A stretch of DNA of 64,000 nt from Bacillus licheniformis DSM 13 = ATCC 14580 (GTDB taxonomy: Bacteria; Bacillota; Bacilli; Bacillales; Bacillaceae), in contig NC_006270.3 of NCBI RefSeq assembly GCF_000011645.1, positions 3,618,501-3,682,500 on the forward strand, in the 5' to 3' direction. Positions 52,322-62,521 of this stretch are shown here, in pieces; within the stretch, counting starts at the first letter, position 1; every line of letters starts with the position of its first letter. The notes beneath the pieces were generated by a model. That model had not been told where the DNA came from, searched no databases, and worked only from the letters and a program-made list of their open reading frames with translations. A program made the translations under genes and the position numbers.

Positions 52322-53803
52322 ATGCATATTAAAATGAAGGACATTTTTAAAGCCTTTGGCCAAAACCAGGTGCTGTCCGGCGTTTCCTTCGAGCTTCAAG
52401 AAGGTGAAGTCCACGCTTTAATGGGAGAAAACGGCGCCGGAAAGTCGACACTCATGAATCTGTTGACTGGACTTCACAAGCTGGACAGCGGAACGATCGA
52501 GATCGACGGAAAAGAAACGTATTTTTCAGATCCAAAGGAAGCCGAACAGAACGGAATCGCCTTTATCCATCAGGAGCTGAACATTTGGCCTGAAATGACC
52601 GTTTTGGAAAATCTGTTTATCGGCAGAGAGCTTTCTTCCAAACTTGGATTTTTAAACAACAAGAAAATGAAAGCGCTAGCAAAAGAGCAGCTTGAAAGGC
52701 TCGGTGTCTCAATTTCTCTTGAAAAAGAAGCCGGAGACTGTTCCGTCGGCCAGCAGCAAATGATCGAAATCGCAAAAGCCCTTATGACAGACGCGAAAGT
52801 GATCATCATGGATGAACCGACGGCAGCGTTGACAGAAAGAGAAATTGAAAAACTGTTCGGCGTCATTAGAGCATTAAAGAAAAACGGCGTCTCCATCGTC
52901 TATATATCCCACCGCATGGAAGAAATCTTCACGATTTGCGACAGGATCACGGTGATGCGCGATGGAAAAACGGTGGACACGAAACGGATTCCCGACACCG
53001 ACTTTCATGAAGTGGTGAAAAAGATGGTCGGACGGGAGCTGACCGAACGCTATCCTGAAAGACAGCCAAATCCGGGACGCGTCGTCCTCGAAGTCAAGCA
53101 GGCATCCAAAAAAGGAGTCTTCCAAAATATCAGCTTTTCCGTCCGCTCCGGCGAAATCGTCGGGATTTCAGGACTGATGGGTGCCGGGCGCACCGAGCTG
53201 ATGAGAGCGGTTTTCGGGCTCGATCCGCTTGACTCGGGAGACATTTTCATCGAAGGCAAAAAAGCGGCGCTCAAAAAACCGAGCGATGCCGTTCAAAAGG
53301 GAATCGGCTTTATTACCGAGAACCGCAAGGATGAAGGACTTGTGCTCGACACGTCCATCAGAGAAAATATCGCCCTTCCGAATCTCGCCAGCTTTTCGCC
53401 GAAAGGATGGATTGACAAAAAAAGCGAGCAGGAATTTGTCGATCTTCTGATCAAGCGGCTGACGATCAAAACGGAATCGCCGGAAACCCACGCGCGAAAC
53501 CTTTCAGGAGGAAACCAGCAAAAAGTGGTCATTGCCAAATGGATCGGCATCGGCCCTAAAGTGCTGATTTTGGATGAGCCGACCAGAGGCGTCGATGTCG
53601 GCGCGAAAAGGGAGATTTATCAGCTGATGAACGAGCTGACAGACCGCGGCGTCGCGATCGTCATGGTCTCTTCAGAGCTCCCCGAGATTCTCGGGATGAG
53701 CGACCGCGTCCTTGTAATCCATGAAGGAACGCTAAGCGGAGAGCTATCAAGAAATGATGCCACGCAAGAACGAATTATGACACTCGCTACAGGAGGACGG
53801 TAA
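52322..53803 (+). CDS. rbsA: Ribose ABC importer ATPase RbsA
   Basis: 493 residues, two fused ABC ATPase domains as usual for carbohydrate importers of the CUT2 class. Domain 1 (about 1-240) has [10 protein letters not shown], a signature [12 protein letters not shown] and [11 protein letters not shown]. Domain 2 (about 250-493) has [10 protein letters not shown] as its Walker A variant, [12 protein letters not shown] and [14 protein letters not shown]. The atypical second Walker A is normal in this class. It works with RbsC and RbsB. The gene lies 37 bases after rbsD and 1 base before rbsC. Confidence 0.96.
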   Translation: MHIKMKDIFKAFGQNQVLSGVSFELQEGEVHALMGENGAGKSTLMNLLTGLHKLDSGTIEIDGKETYFSDPKEAEQNGIAFIHQELNIWPEMTVLENLFIGRELSSKLGFLNNKKMKALAKEQLERLGVSISLEKEAGDCSVGQQQMIEIAKALMTDAKVIIMDEPTAALTEREIEKLFGVIRALKKNGVSIVYISHRMEEIFTICDRITVMRDGKTVDTKRIPDTDFHEVVKKMVGRELTERYPERQPNPGRVVLEVKQASKKGVFQNISFSVRSGEIVGISGLMGAGRTELMRAVFGLDPLDSGDIFIEGKKAALKKPSDAVQKGIGFITENRKDEGLVLDTSIRENIALPNLASFSPKGWIDKKSEQEFVDLLIKRLTIKTESPETHARNLSGGNQQKVVIAKWIGIGPKVLILDEPTRGVDVGAKREIYQLMNELTDRGVAIVMVSSELPEILGMSDRVLVIHEGTLSGELSRNDATQERIMTLATGGR

Positions 53804-53804
53804 C

Positions 53805-54767
53805 ATGAAAACTCAACCGGCTGTGAAAAAAAGCCTTAATGTTGATTCTGTAATGCAAAAGCTCGGTCCGTTTCTCGGCCTGATCATTCTCGTCGTCATC
53901 GTATCATTGTTAAATCCGAGCTTTTTAGAACCGTTAAATATTTTAAACTTGTTAAGACAAGTCGCCATTAATGCGCTGATCGCGTTTGGCATGACCTTTG
54001 TCATTTTAACCGGCGGCATCGATCTTTCCGTCGGAGCGATTTTGGCGCTGTCAAGCGCATTGATCGCCGGAATGATCGCCGGCGGCATCGATCCTGTTTT
54101 CGCCGTCATCATCGGCTGCCTGATCGGAGCCCTGCTCGGCTTGGTCAACGGGCTGTTAATCACGAAAGGTAAAATGGCCCCGTTCATCGCAACACTTGCC
54201 ACAATGACGATTTTCCGCGGATTGACGATGGTTTATACAGACGGCAATCCGATTACAGGGCTCGGCAACCACTACGGCTTCCAGCTTTTCGGACGCGGTT
54301 ACTTTTTAGGCATCCCCGTCCCTGCGATTACAATGGCAGCCGCCTTTATCATCCTCTGGGTGATCCTTCACAAAACGCCTTTCGGCCGCCGCACATATGC
54401 AATCGGCGGAAATGAAAAAGCGGCCTTGATCTCGGGCATTAAAGTTCCGCGCGTCAAAATGATGATTTATTCTCTTGCAGGCCTATTATCCGCGTTGGCT
54501 GGAGCCATCTTGACGTCACGGCTAAACTCAGCCCAGCCGACGGCAGGCACTTCCTATGAACTCGACGCCATAGCCGCAGTCGTATTAGGCGGCACAAGCC
54601 TTGCCGGAGGAAGAGGACGAATTGCCGGCACACTCATCGGCGTCCTGATCATCGGAACGTTGAATAACGGCTTGAACCTGCTTGGCGTCTCTTCCTTTTT
54701 CCAAATGGTCGTCAAAGGTGTCGTCATTTTGATCGCAGTCCTGCTGGACCGCAAGAAATCCGCTTAA
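53805..54767 (+). CDS. rbsC: Ribose ABC importer permease RbsC
   Basis: 320 residues with about 8-10 membrane spans, CUT2 permease family. Motifs include TFVILTGGIDLSVGAILALS, TKGKMAPFIATLATMTIFRG, and GGTSLAGGRGRIAGTLIG near the end. It forms the ribose channel in the membrane with RbsA. AGGAGG stands before the ATG at the overlap with rbsA. Confidence 0.96.
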   Translation: MKTQPAVKKSLNVDSVMQKLGPFLGLIILVVIVSLLNPSFLEPLNILNLLRQVAINALIAFGMTFVILTGGIDLSVGAILALSSALIAGMIAGGIDPVFAVIIGCLIGALLGLVNGLLITKGKMAPFIATLATMTIFRGLTMVYTDGNPITGLGNHYGFQLFGRGYFLGIPVPAITMAAAFIILWVILHKTPFGRRTYAIGGNEKAALISGIKVPRVKMMIYSLAGLLSALAGAILTSRLNSAQPTAGTSYELDAIAAVVLGGTSLAGGRGRIAGTLIGVLIIGTLNNGLNLLGVSSFFQMVVKGVVILIAVLLDRKKSA

Positions 54768-54781
54768 GGAGGGCTATACTG

Positions 54782-55696
54782 ATGAAAAAAACATTAACGG
54801 TTTTCACCGCATTGGCGCTTCTGTTTCTGTCCGCCTGCTCGCTGGAGCCGCCGGAATGGGCAAAGCCGAATAAAGAAAAAGGAACGGATATTAAAATCGG
54901 TTTATCTGTCTCAACTTTGAAAAATCCGTTTTTCGTTTCATTAAAGAACGGAGTTGTCAAAGAAGCCAAAAAACAAGGGATAGAAGTGATTGTCGTCGAT
55001 GCACAGGACGATTCGGCAAAGCAGACGAATGATGTCGAAGATCTTCTGCAGCAAGGCGTTGACGCTTTATTGATCAACCCGGCGGACTCCTCCGCCATCT
55101 CAACTGCAGTCCAATCGGCCAATTCGCTTGGCATTCCGGTCGTCACCCTTGACCGCTCCGCCGAAAACGGAAAAGTAGAAACGCTCGTCGCTTCAGATAA
55201 CGTAAAAGGCGGACAAATGGCAGCGGACTTTATTGTGGAGCAGCTCGGCAAAGGCGCAAAAGTGGCTGAGCTTGAAGGCGTCCCCGGCGCATCGGCAACA
55301 AGGGAACGGGGCTCAGGGTTTCATAAGACCGCTGATGACAAGCTGAATGTGATCGCCAAGCAAACAGCCGACTTTGACCGGACAAAAGGGTTGAACGTCA
55401 TGGAGAACCTCCTTCAAGGAAACCCTGATATTCAAGCGGTTTTCGCACATAATGACGAAATGGCGCTCGGCGCGATTGAAGCGATCAGAAGCTCAGGGAA
55501 AGAGATTCTTGTCGTCGGCTTCGACGGCAATGAAGATGCGGTTAAAGCGGTTCAGGCCGGAGACATGTCGGCAACGATCGCCCAGCAGCCTGAATTGATC
55601 GGCAAGCTCGCCGTACAAGCGGCCCGCGATATTTTGAACGGCAAAAAAGTTGAAAAAACGATACCCGCACCGCTCAAACTGGAAACGAAAAAGTAA
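54782..55696 (+). CDS. rbsB: Ribose-binding lipoprotein RbsB
   Basis: 304 residues, periplasmic-binding-protein-like type I fold. The signal peptide ends in the lipobox LFLSAC, so the protein is lipid-anchored outside. The mature domain begins with DIKIGLSVSTLKNPFFVSLKNG and includes INPADSSAISTAVQ, LDRSAENG and AHNDEMALGAIEA. It delivers ribose to RbsAC. It is the last gene of the operon and is followed by a strong terminator. AAGGAGGG precedes the ATG. Confidence 0.96.
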   Translation: MKKTLTVFTALALLFLSACSLEPPEWAKPNKEKGTDIKIGLSVSTLKNPFFVSLKNGVVKEAKKQGIEVIVVDAQDDSAKQTNDVEDLLQQGVDALLINPADSSAISTAVQSANSLGIPVVTLDRSAENGKVETLVASDNVKGGQMAADFIVEQLGKGAKVAELEGVPGASATRERGSGFHKTADDKLNVIAKQTADFDRTKGLNVMENLLQGNPDIQAVFAHNDEMALGAIEAIRSSGKEILVVGFDGNEDAVKAVQAGDMSATIAQQPELIGKLAVQAARDILNGKKVEKTIPAPLKLETKK

Positions 55697-55701
55697 CTGT
55701 G

Positions 55702-55740
55702 AAATCAGACCTCTTGATACATGGAGGTCTGATTTTTTTT
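55702..55740. terminator. Terminator of rbs operon
   Basis: AAATCAGACCTC and GAGGTCTGATTT with a ten-base loop and eight T on the plus strand. Confidence 0.9.
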
Positions 55741-55905
55741 GGCCACCTCCATAAAAGCCCTTGCCGCCCGGCTCAAATGGCATTTTTCAGGATAAGCAAA
55801 CACAAGCGTCCGGGACTGATCGGCCTGCAAAGGAACATAGACGATCCTGACTGACCCTTTCCGCAAAACGGCGCGCCGAATTCCGGTCCTCATCATGCGC
55901 ACCAT
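55735..55905 (-). pseudogene. C-terminal remnant of a LysR-type regulator
   Basis: A minus-strand frame of about 66 codons. Its middle part, VRIVYVPLQADQSRTLVFAY then LSRAARAFMEVAKKN, resembles the last 45 residues of LysR-family effector domains. No helix-turn-helix or upstream effector domain is present; the alsD terminator lies about 35 bases upstream. No ribosome site precedes the frame. I read it as the surviving end of a deleted regulator gene. Confidence is limited by the shortness of the match. Confidence 0.5.
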
Positions 55906-55941
55906 TGCTGTGCAACATGTTTAAGGAAGGTTAGCGAAAGC

Positions 55942-55972
55942 AAAAAAGCCCCCTTTTCAAAGAGGGCTTTTT
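55942..55972 (-). terminator. Terminator of alsSD
   Basis: AAAAAGCCC and GGGCTTTTT around a short inner stem, four bases after the alsD stop. Confidence 0.85.
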
Positions 55973-55975
55973 CAT

Positions 55976-56737
55976 TTACTCGGGATTGCCTTCGGCCGCT
56001 TCAATTCCGGCTGCAAGATCGTGTTTATTGAAATCCGCTTGAAAGAAATCTTGCGTATTCGGCAATCTGAGGTTCATATTGAGTTTTTGAGAAATTTGCA
56101 CCGTGCATTCTTCGATTTCATAATCGAAAACGTGTCCGCCGACATTGCGGTCTTCATCTATAAAGTGAAGATGGAAGCCGGAAACTGCGATTCCGTTGGC
56201 ATATTGCGGTGTCCAAAAGCCGACGATCGTCCCCGTAATATCATTAAAATCAAAGATCGGCTGTGATTTTACCGCATCAACCATCGGCACATACGGTTTT
56301 TCCTGAAGTTCAACTGTTCTCGTTTTGACTTTCTTAAAGGTTCCGTCCATGCGAATCGCGTAAAACAGGTTTTCACTCGGCATGATCCGTTTCATTTCTT
56401 CTTCGAACGCCTCAAGCGGCATCCGCTGCTTGATTTCGTGATAGATATCCGGCCGGAAGAAAGCCAGCGAGCAAAATGGAGAACAATCGCTTCCTTGAAC
56501 TGGGTAGGCTTTTCCATCGGAACGGAGACGGTAAAACTCACCGTCAAAACCGATCAGCTCGCCGTCGAGCCGGTTGAACGTTCCGATCCCGAAGTCTCCG
56601 TGCTCCTTCGCTTCGGACATATAAAAATCCCCGTCGTAAATTCCGTCCAATAAAGATACCATCGTTGAGACCTGATAGACTTGATCGAGGTTCTTATCAA
56701 CGGGCTGAATTATTTTTTGTTTGCTTGCACTTTTCAT
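55976..56737 (-). CDS. alsD: Alpha-acetolactate decarboxylase AlsD
   Basis: 253 residues, zinc enzyme that turns acetolactate into acetoin. Motifs are MVSLLDGIYDGDF, GIGTFNRLDGELI, EFYRLRSDG, and the metal site GFHLHFIDEDRNVGGH with three histidines, near residue 190-205. I use the ATG at 56737, which gives the B. subtilis length; the frame is open to 56917 but most of that lies in the alsS-alsD gap. The ribosome site is weak (AGAGG three bases away, GGGAG further), so coupling with alsS is possible. Confidence 0.94.
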   Translation of the reverse strand: MKSASKQKIIQPVDKNLDQVYQVSTMVSLLDGIYDGDFYMSEAKEHGDFGIGTFNRLDGELIGFDGEFYRLRSDGKAYPVQGSDCSPFCSLAFFRPDIYHEIKQRMPLEAFEEEMKRIMPSENLFYAIRMDGTFKKVKTRTVELQEKPYVPMVDAVKSQPIFDFNDITGTIVGFWTPQYANGIAVSGFHLHFIDEDRNVGGHVFDYEIEECTVQISQKLNMNLRLPNTQDFFQADFNKHDLAAGIEAAEGNPE

Positions 56738-56789
56738 TTTCCTCTTTTCACTCCCTTGATTTTGTTCGTTGTGACTGGACATGCTGTGA

Positions 56790-58508
56790 TCAAGATTGCT
56801 TAGAGGCTTCTTTATTAAAATGTTCCTCAAATTTTTTTGGAAAACGCTGATCGGCCAAATGAATGTTGTCGCTGTAATCGACCGGAATATCAATGACAAC
56901 AGGCCCCTCTGCATCAAGACCAGCTTTAAGCACCTCTGCCAATTCGTCAGGTGAATTGACCCTTAAACCTTTTGCACCAAAGCTTTCAGCATATTTTACA
57001 ATATCGATTCCGCCGAAGTCGACTCCGGACGTCCGCTTGTATTTCATCTCCTGCTGGAACGCAACCATATCGTATGTGCTGTCATTCCAGACAATGTGAA
57101 CGATCGGCGCTTTTAATCTGACCGCTGTCTCAAGCTCCATCGCGGAGAACAGGAAGCCCCCGTCCCCGGAAACAGACACGACTTTCTGTCCCGGATTGAC
57201 CAGCGTTGCTGCAATCGCCCACGGCAAAGCCACCCCAAGCGTCTGCATGCCGTTGGAAATCAGCAGTCCATGCGGACGGTAGGTGCGGAAATATCTAGAC
57301 ATCCAAATCGCATGGGAGCCGATGTCGCAAGTCACCGTTATGTCATCGCTCAGCAGTTCACGCAAATCGCGAACGATTTGCAGCGGATGAACAAGATCAG
57401 TTTTTGTTTCTTTAGGAGGTTCGCTTTGCTCCTCCAGTGCTTTCTTCAAGTAATCAAGGACAGGTGCAAAGGACTCGTCGATGGAAACCGGCAGAGAATC
57501 ATGTTCAATATGGTTTAACGTCTCTGCGATATCGCCGATCAACTCGATTTCGGGCTGATAGTCATGATCGATATCGGCTTGTATTTCGTCAAGATGAATC
57601 ACGCTTCGTTCGCCTTTTCCATTCCAAAAGACCGGATCGTATTCAATCGGATCATAGCCGACCGTCAAAACGACATCCGCTTTTTCCAATAGCATGTCTC
57701 CGGGCTGATTGCGGAATAGTCCGATCCGGCCGAAGTACTGGTCTTCCAAATCGTGAGACAGCGTACCCGCTGCTTGGTATGTTTCAACAAACGGCAGTTT
57801 CACTTTCCTTAGCAGACGCCGAACCGCTTCAATCGCTTCAGGTCTTCCGCCTTTCATCCCGACAAGCACGACAGGAAGGTTCGCATTGTGAATTTTGGCG
57901 ATGGCCGCGCTGATTTGTTCGTCCGAAGCCGCGCCCAGCTTCGGCGCCGGCATGGTTTTCACCGGCTTGGCAGTTGCCGGACCGGCCGTAACGTCCTGCG
58001 GAAAGCTGAGAAACGCTGCGCCAGCCTGTCCAGAAGCCGCCGCTCTGAATGCATTGGTTACAGCCTCAGGTATGTTGTTCGCATCTTCCACTTCTGCGCT
58101 ATATTTCGTAATCGGCTGAAACAACGCCGCATTATCCATCGATTGATGAGTTTTTTTGAGACGATCCGCTCTTTTTACAGCACCCGCCAGGGCAACAACC
58201 GGATCTCCTTCTGTATTGGCTGTTACAAGACCGGTCGCTAAATTAGACGCTCCCGGACCTGAAGTCACCAGGCAAACACCGGGCTTTCCAGTCAATCGTC
58301 CGACTGCCGCCGCCATAAATGCTGCATTCTGCTCGTGACGGCAAACGATCAATTCAGGCCCCTTGTCTTTCAATACGTCAAACACCGCATCGATTTTCGC
58401 TCCCGGAATACCGAAAACATGAGTGACACCTTGCTGAATGAGACTATCCACCACAAGCTCTGCTCCTCTTACAGTAAGAGTTTCATTTTTAGCGGCTACA
58501 TTATTCAA
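56790..58508 (-). CDS. alsS: Catabolic acetolactate synthase AlsS
   Basis: 572 residues, thiamine-diphosphate enzyme that condenses two pyruvates to acetolactate for acetoin overflow; it lacks the FAD-linked regulation of biosynthetic forms. [15 protein letters not shown] and [16 protein letters not shown] (catalytic glutamate) lie in the N-terminal domain. The C-terminal diphosphate motif is [15 protein letters not shown], with WNDSTYDMV. The start is TTG at 58508, eight bases after GGAGGAG; the upstream ATG at 58535 lies before that site. It forms alsSD and is divergent from the alsR activator gene. Confidence 0.95.
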   Translation of the reverse strand: MNNVAAKNETLTVRGAELVVDSLIQQGVTHVFGIPGAKIDAVFDVLKDKGPELIVCRHEQNAAFMAAAVGRLTGKPGVCLVTSGPGASNLATGLVTANTEGDPVVALAGAVKRADRLKKTHQSMDNAALFQPITKYSAEVEDANNIPEAVTNAFRAAASGQAGAAFLSFPQDVTAGPATAKPVKTMPAPKLGAASDEQISAAIAKIHNANLPVVLVGMKGGRPEAIEAVRRLLRKVKLPFVETYQAAGTLSHDLEDQYFGRIGLFRNQPGDMLLEKADVVLTVGYDPIEYDPVFWNGKGERSVIHLDEIQADIDHDYQPEIELIGDIAETLNHIEHDSLPVSIDESFAPVLDYLKKALEEQSEPPKETKTDLVHPLQIVRDLRELLSDDITVTCDIGSHAIWMSRYFRTYRPHGLLISNGMQTLGVALPWAIAATLVNPGQKVVSVSGDGGFLFSAMELETAVRLKAPIVHIVWNDSTYDMVAFQQEMKYKRTSGVDFGGIDIVKYAESFGAKGLRVNSPDELAEVLKAGLDAEGPVVIDIPVDYSDNIHLADQRFPKKFEEHFNKEASKQS

Positions 58509-58584
58509 AGCCCTCACTCCTCCATTTTCATTCATTTACAATGAATTTTTAATAAAATTATTGTATTATTAAATATACATCTTG

Positions 58585-58600
58585 TGGAAATTGTTTTCCA
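58585..58600. promoter_or_regulatory. Candidate AlsR site between alsS and alsR
   Basis: TGGAAATTGTTTTCCA has perfect six-base dyad arms and lies in the 160-base divergent region, about 77 bases upstream of alsS and 69 upstream of alsR. LysR-type activators bind such dyads. I could not identify the alsS -35/-10 pair with confidence. Confidence 0.35.
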
Positions 58601-58668
58601 ATACTTCTTTGTCTTACAATTAATATGTAAAACGACTGAAATCGCATTCAGAAAGGAATGAGTGATTA

Positions 58669-59547
58669 ATGGAGCTGCGCCATCTTCGTTATTTTATGGT
58701 TGTTGCCGAAGAACTGCATTTCGGAAAAGCAGCTCTTCGGCTGAACATGACTCAGCCTCCGCTCAGCCAGCAGATTAAACAGCTAGAAAGTGAAATAGGC
58801 GTCACCTTGCTGAAGAGGTCAAAAAGAGCCGTCAGGCTAACGGCGGCAGGCGGGGTCTTTTTAAAACAAATCAAGGAAGGACTTTCCCAGATTGATCAGG
58901 CCGTCGACATGGCTCAGCGGACGGCCCGCGGGGAGCTGGGAAGACTCGTGATCGGCTTTGTCGGCTCCGCAACATACGAGATCATGCCTCCCATCATCAG
59001 GGAATACCGAAACCGGTTCCCGTCCGTGCAGATCGATCTTCGGGAGCTTTCAACCCCCAATCAGATCGATGCACTGCTAAACGGGCATATTGACATCGGG
59101 GTGCTGCATCCCCCGTTGGGAAACGACGAACTGAAGTCATACACGGTAAAAAAAAGCCATTGTGTCCTTGCACTTCCAAAACACCACCCGTTGACAGAAA
59201 AAGCCCGGGTACATTTGAAGGATCTTGAAGAAGAATCGCTGATCGTCATTGCCAAAGAAGCGTGGCCCTCTTTATACACGGAATTCAATTTCTTGTGTGA
59301 AAAAGCCGGATTTATCCCCAACATCGCCCAGGAAGCTACAGAATACCAAATGGTGATCGGCCTCGTATCGGCCGGAATGGGAATCGCCGTCGTGCCTACG
59401 GCGGCTAAACGATTATTTAACCTTGATGTTGTATACAAAGAAATCGAAGACTTTCCCCTTCGCGCCGAATGGATTACCGCACATCGAAAGGACAACCGCA
59501 ATCCGGCACTTAAGCATTTCATCGAAATCTCAGATCAACACTCATAG
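58669..59547 (+). CDS. alsR: LysR-type activator AlsR
   Basis: 292 residues. The N-terminal winged helix-turn-helix is MELRHLRYFMVVAEELHFGK followed by LNMTQPPLSQQIKQLE, and an effector-binding domain begins near residue 90 (LGRLVIGFVGSATYE). It activates alsSD in response to acetate, low pH and stationary phase in B. subtilis; the same is inferred from the divergent placement. AAAGGAATGAG precedes the ATG. It is monocistronic with a terminator. Confidence 0.94.
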   Translation: MELRHLRYFMVVAEELHFGKAALRLNMTQPPLSQQIKQLESEIGVTLLKRSKRAVRLTAAGGVFLKQIKEGLSQIDQAVDMAQRTARGELGRLVIGFVGSATYEIMPPIIREYRNRFPSVQIDLRELSTPNQIDALLNGHIDIGVLHPPLGNDELKSYTVKKSHCVLALPKHHPLTEKARVHLKDLEEESLIVIAKEAWPSLYTEFNFLCEKAGFIPNIAQEATEYQMVIGLVSAGMGIAVVPTAAKRLFNLDVVYKEIEDFPLRAEWITAHRKDNRNPALKHFIEISDQHS

Positions 59548-59554
59548 CCGTATA

Positions 59555-59598
59555 GAAAAAACCCCGTGGACAAATCCTCCTTGTTCACGGGGTTTTTT
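59555..59598 (+). terminator. Terminator of alsR / ywrD
   Basis: AAAAAACCCCGTG and CACGGGGTTTTTT with further ACAA/TTGT pairing inside; lies between convergent genes. Confidence 0.85.
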
Positions 59599-59633
59599 CC
59601 TCATATAGACGTTTGCAAGTTTTGAAAACGCAG

Positions 59634-61217
59634 TTAAATGCCGATTGCTGCCCCATCGCTTCTCGGATCGCTCCCCCCTCTCAGGAAGCCTTGATCGTCA
59701 ATCTCAATGATTCCGGCATGACCCATCACCCCGTCAAATTCACCGACAACGGTTACATGATGCCCATGCTTTCGCAGTTTTGCAATCACTTCAGGCGCCA
59801 CTCTGCTTTCTATTCTTACACCTTCCACCCGCTCTCCCCATGTTCTGCCCCATACCCATCTCGGTTCATGAACAGCTGTTTGCGGATCCATCCCGTAATC
59901 TACCATTCTCGTAATAAGAGCCGTCTGCGTCTGCGGCTGTCCTTCTCCCCCTTGCCCTTGCGTTCCGTAAAGGAATTTCGGCTTGCCGCCTCTAAACGCC
60001 ATGGCGGGCATCAGCGTATGAAAAGTTCTTTTTCCCGGCTCCAGCGTATTGACATGGTCGGGATCAAGCGAGAAAAACGCCCCTCTGTTCTGCAAAATGA
60101 CGCCGGTATCTCCAGCTGTCACACCTGAGCCGAATTCGAAATACAAACTTTGAATAAACGAAACAGCATTCCCGTCTTCATCTACTGCTGCTGCATAAGA
60201 TGTATCGCTGCCGAGCGGCCGGCTCTCCGCCTGAAGCGCCGGCAGTCCGATTTTTGCGGCCAGCTCCCGGGCATACTCTTTGTCCAGTAGGCGTCCAAGC
60301 GGAATCTGTGAGAATTCCGGGTCAGTCAATACTTTGTTGCAGTCGGAAAAACTTAATTTCAATGCTTCGATAAGCAGATGATAATACTCGAAAGAACCGT
60401 GCTCGATCATGCCAAAGTCGTAGTTTTCCAAAATGTTCAATGTCATAAGACCGGTAAATCCTTGTGAATTCGGAGGCATTTGATAGATGGCATATCCTCT
60501 GTATGTGGAGGAAAGCGGAGACACCCATTCCCCTCGATGCAGCCCGAAATCTTCAAGGTTCAAGATGCCCCCGTTGTTTTGGAGATAGGCTGCTAAAGCT
60601 TGGGCAATTTCCCCTTTATAAAAGGTGTCTCTTCCTTTCTCAGCGATCAACGTCAAAGTGCGCGCGAGCTCTTTCTGCACAAAACGCTCACCTGGAGAGG
60701 GCGGTTTTCCTCCCGGAAGATAAATATCTGCAGTGATCGGCATACAGGAAAGCCATTCAGCGTTTTTCACCGTGTTTTGACATTGATCAGGCGAGACCGG
60801 GAACCCCTTTTCTGCATACATAATCGCCGGCTTCAGCACCTCTCGAAGCGATAGACGGCCGTACGCAGCCAGTATTTCGGCCCAGCTGTCCACCATCCCC
60901 GGCACGGTAATCGCACTCCTTGGGCCCCTGACCGGAATGGCGCGCTCTCCTTTATACTGATCCCGGTCCGCTTTCCGCCCCGACCGCCCGCTGCCATTGT
61001 ACCCTTTGATCTCCCCGCTTCCATTGTGATACATCAGCCAAAAGGCATCCCCTCCGAGTCCTGTCATATGCGGATAGACAACAGCTAGGCACGCGCTTAC
61101 TGCAACAGCGGCGTCAAACGCGTTCCCCCCCTTCTCCATGATGATGCTGCCTGCAAGCGAAGCGAGATAATGAGGACTGACAACCATTTGTTTCGAACCG
61201 ATCTTCAGCTTCTCCAT
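59634..61217 (-). CDS. ywrD: Gamma-glutamyltransferase-like protein YwrD
   Basis: 527 residues, gamma-glutamyltransferase family (Ntn hydrolase). The start ISMVVSPHYL-like segment and GGNAFDAAVAVSACLAVVYPHMTGLGGDAF are typical. The likely autoprocessing threonine is in GSDTSYAAAVDEDGNAVSF near residue 345-350, giving large and small subunits. GTQGQGGEGQPQTQ is near the end. There is no signal peptide, so it should be cytosolic, unlike secreted Ggt. The substrate is unknown; a link to poly-glutamate or glutathione-like compounds is only a guess. It is divergent from ywrC. Confidence 0.9.
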   Translation of the reverse strand: MEKLKIGSKQMVVSPHYLASLAGSIIMEKGGNAFDAAVAVSACLAVVYPHMTGLGGDAFWLMYHNGSGEIKGYNGSGRSGRKADRDQYKGERAIPVRGPRSAITVPGMVDSWAEILAAYGRLSLREVLKPAIMYAEKGFPVSPDQCQNTVKNAEWLSCMPITADIYLPGGKPPSPGERFVQKELARTLTLIAEKGRDTFYKGEIAQALAAYLQNNGGILNLEDFGLHRGEWVSPLSSTYRGYAIYQMPPNSQGFTGLMTLNILENYDFGMIEHGSFEYYHLLIEALKLSFSDCNKVLTDPEFSQIPLGRLLDKEYARELAAKIGLPALQAESRPLGSDTSYAAAVDEDGNAVSFIQSLYFEFGSGVTAGDTGVILQNRGAFFSLDPDHVNTLEPGKRTFHTLMPAMAFRGGKPKFLYGTQGQGGEGQPQTQTALITRMVDYGMDPQTAVHEPRWVWGRTWGERVEGVRIESRVAPEVIAKLRKHGHHVTVVGEFDGVMGHAGIIEIDDQGFLRGGSDPRSDGAAIGI

Positions 61218-61453
61218 AGCTCATTCCTTCCTTTCAAGCATTCATTTGTCCTTTGAAGTATAGTGGCCCGTTAAAAGAGGCGCTACTTTCAGGGAAGAAA
61301 AACTAACGCCCTTTTTTCAATAAGTATTAAAAAAACGTTAAAATGATTCATATCGAAACCCTTATTATGATACAATTTACAAAATGTTCATTTATAGTGT
61401 GATTGACAAGCAATTTCGAATGATAATGACCAAACAGAAAGGAAGGGATATTT

Positions 61454-61930
61454 GTGAGCCTCGACTACCATATGCCAAATTTAATTCTCGATGAAACGGA
61501 TAAAAAAATCCTTTCGATCTTGCATGAGGAAGGAAGAATCTCTTATACGGATTTAGGAAAGCGTGTGGGACTCTCAAGAGTTGCCGTACAGACGCGGATC
61601 AACAACTTGATTGAAGAAGGCATCATTGAAAAATTCACAGCCGTCATCAATCCAGTCAAGGTCGGGATTCACGTATCGGTGTTTTTCAACGTTGAAGTCG
61701 AACCCCAATATTTAGAGGCTGTTGCCGTTGCTTTGGAAAAGGAGCCCGCCGTGACAAGCCTCTATCATATGACAGGGCCGAGCAAGCTGCATATGCACGG
61801 CATTTTCGCAAATGATCAGGAGATGGAGGAATTTTTGACGAAGCGCCTGTACCCCCTGAAAGGCGTGGTGAGCGTCGACTGCCAGATGCTGATTAAACGT
61901 TATAAGAGCCGAATGGGAATGAAGCTTTAA
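61454..61930 (+). CDS. ywrC: Lrp/AsnC-family regulator YwrC
   Basis: 158 residues. The N-terminal helix-turn-helix is [19 protein letters not shown] with [14 protein letters not shown], and the C-terminal RAM-type ligand domain covers about 75-150 ([26 protein letters not shown]). The start is GTG at 61454 behind AAAGGAAGGG. It is first in ywrC-ywrB-ywrA, so it probably regulates the chromate-transporter-like pair and perhaps the divergent ywrD. The ligand is unknown. Confidence 0.92.
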   Translation: MSLDYHMPNLILDETDKKILSILHEEGRISYTDLGKRVGLSRVAVQTRINNLIEEGIIEKFTAVINPVKVGIHVSVFFNVEVEPQYLEAVAVALEKEPAVTSLYHMTGPSKLHMHGIFANDQEMEEFLTKRLYPLKGVVSVDCQMLIKRYKSRMGMKL

Positions 61931-61951
61931 CTGAATAGGAGGAAACGCAAA

Positions 61952-62521
61952 ATGAAGCACCCTTACCGGGAACTGATCATCGCAATGACAAGAACGGGAA
62001 TATTGGGCTTTGGCGGCGGCCCATCTGTTATCCCGCTGATCCGTCATGAAGCCGTTTCTAAGTTCAAATGGATCGATGATGATGAATTCGGGGAAATTTT
62101 GGCGATTGCCAATGCGCTGCCCGGGCCGATCGCTACGAAAATGTCGGCATATTTAGGTCATAAAGTAAAAGGCGTTCCTGGTGCTGTCGTTGCTACAGCA
62201 GCCCATATCATGCCGACATGCGCCGCGATGGCCGCCTTGTTCGCAGCCGTTAATGTGCTCAGCCACTCAAAAATCGTAAGCGGCATGATCGGCGCTGTCA
62301 CCCCTGTCATCGCCGTCATGCTCGGCATCATGGCTTACGAATTTGGGCAAAAAGCATTGAAAGGCTTCGGCTTGCTGACCGGCGTGCTTTTCTTTATTCT
62401 TGCGTTTTTGGGTCTTCAAGTGTTTTCCATCCACCCCGGCATCATTGTCATCCTGTTTTTAACGTTTAAATTAAAAAGAAAAGCGGCCCGAGAAAAGGAT
62501 AAAGGAGTGTCCGCTTCATGA
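61952..62521 (+). CDS. ywrB: Chromate-transporter-family protein YwrB
   Basis: 189 residues with about five to six membrane spans, CHR family, half-size form. Characteristic elements are GILGFGGGPSVIPLIRHEAV and ANALPGPIATKMSAYLGHKV. Half-size CHR proteins occur as adjacent pairs that work together, here with YwrA, whose gene overlaps by four bases. Chromate efflux is shown for a few members only; the natural substrate here is unknown. AGGAGG precedes the ATG. Confidence 0.93.
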   Translation: MKHPYRELIIAMTRTGILGFGGGPSVIPLIRHEAVSKFKWIDDDEFGEILAIANALPGPIATKMSAYLGHKVKGVPGAVVATAAHIMPTCAAMAALFAAVNVLSHSKIVSGMIGAVTPVIAVMLGIMAYEFGQKALKGFGLLTGVLFFILAFLGLQVFSIHPGIIVILFLTFKLKRKAAREKDKGVSAS

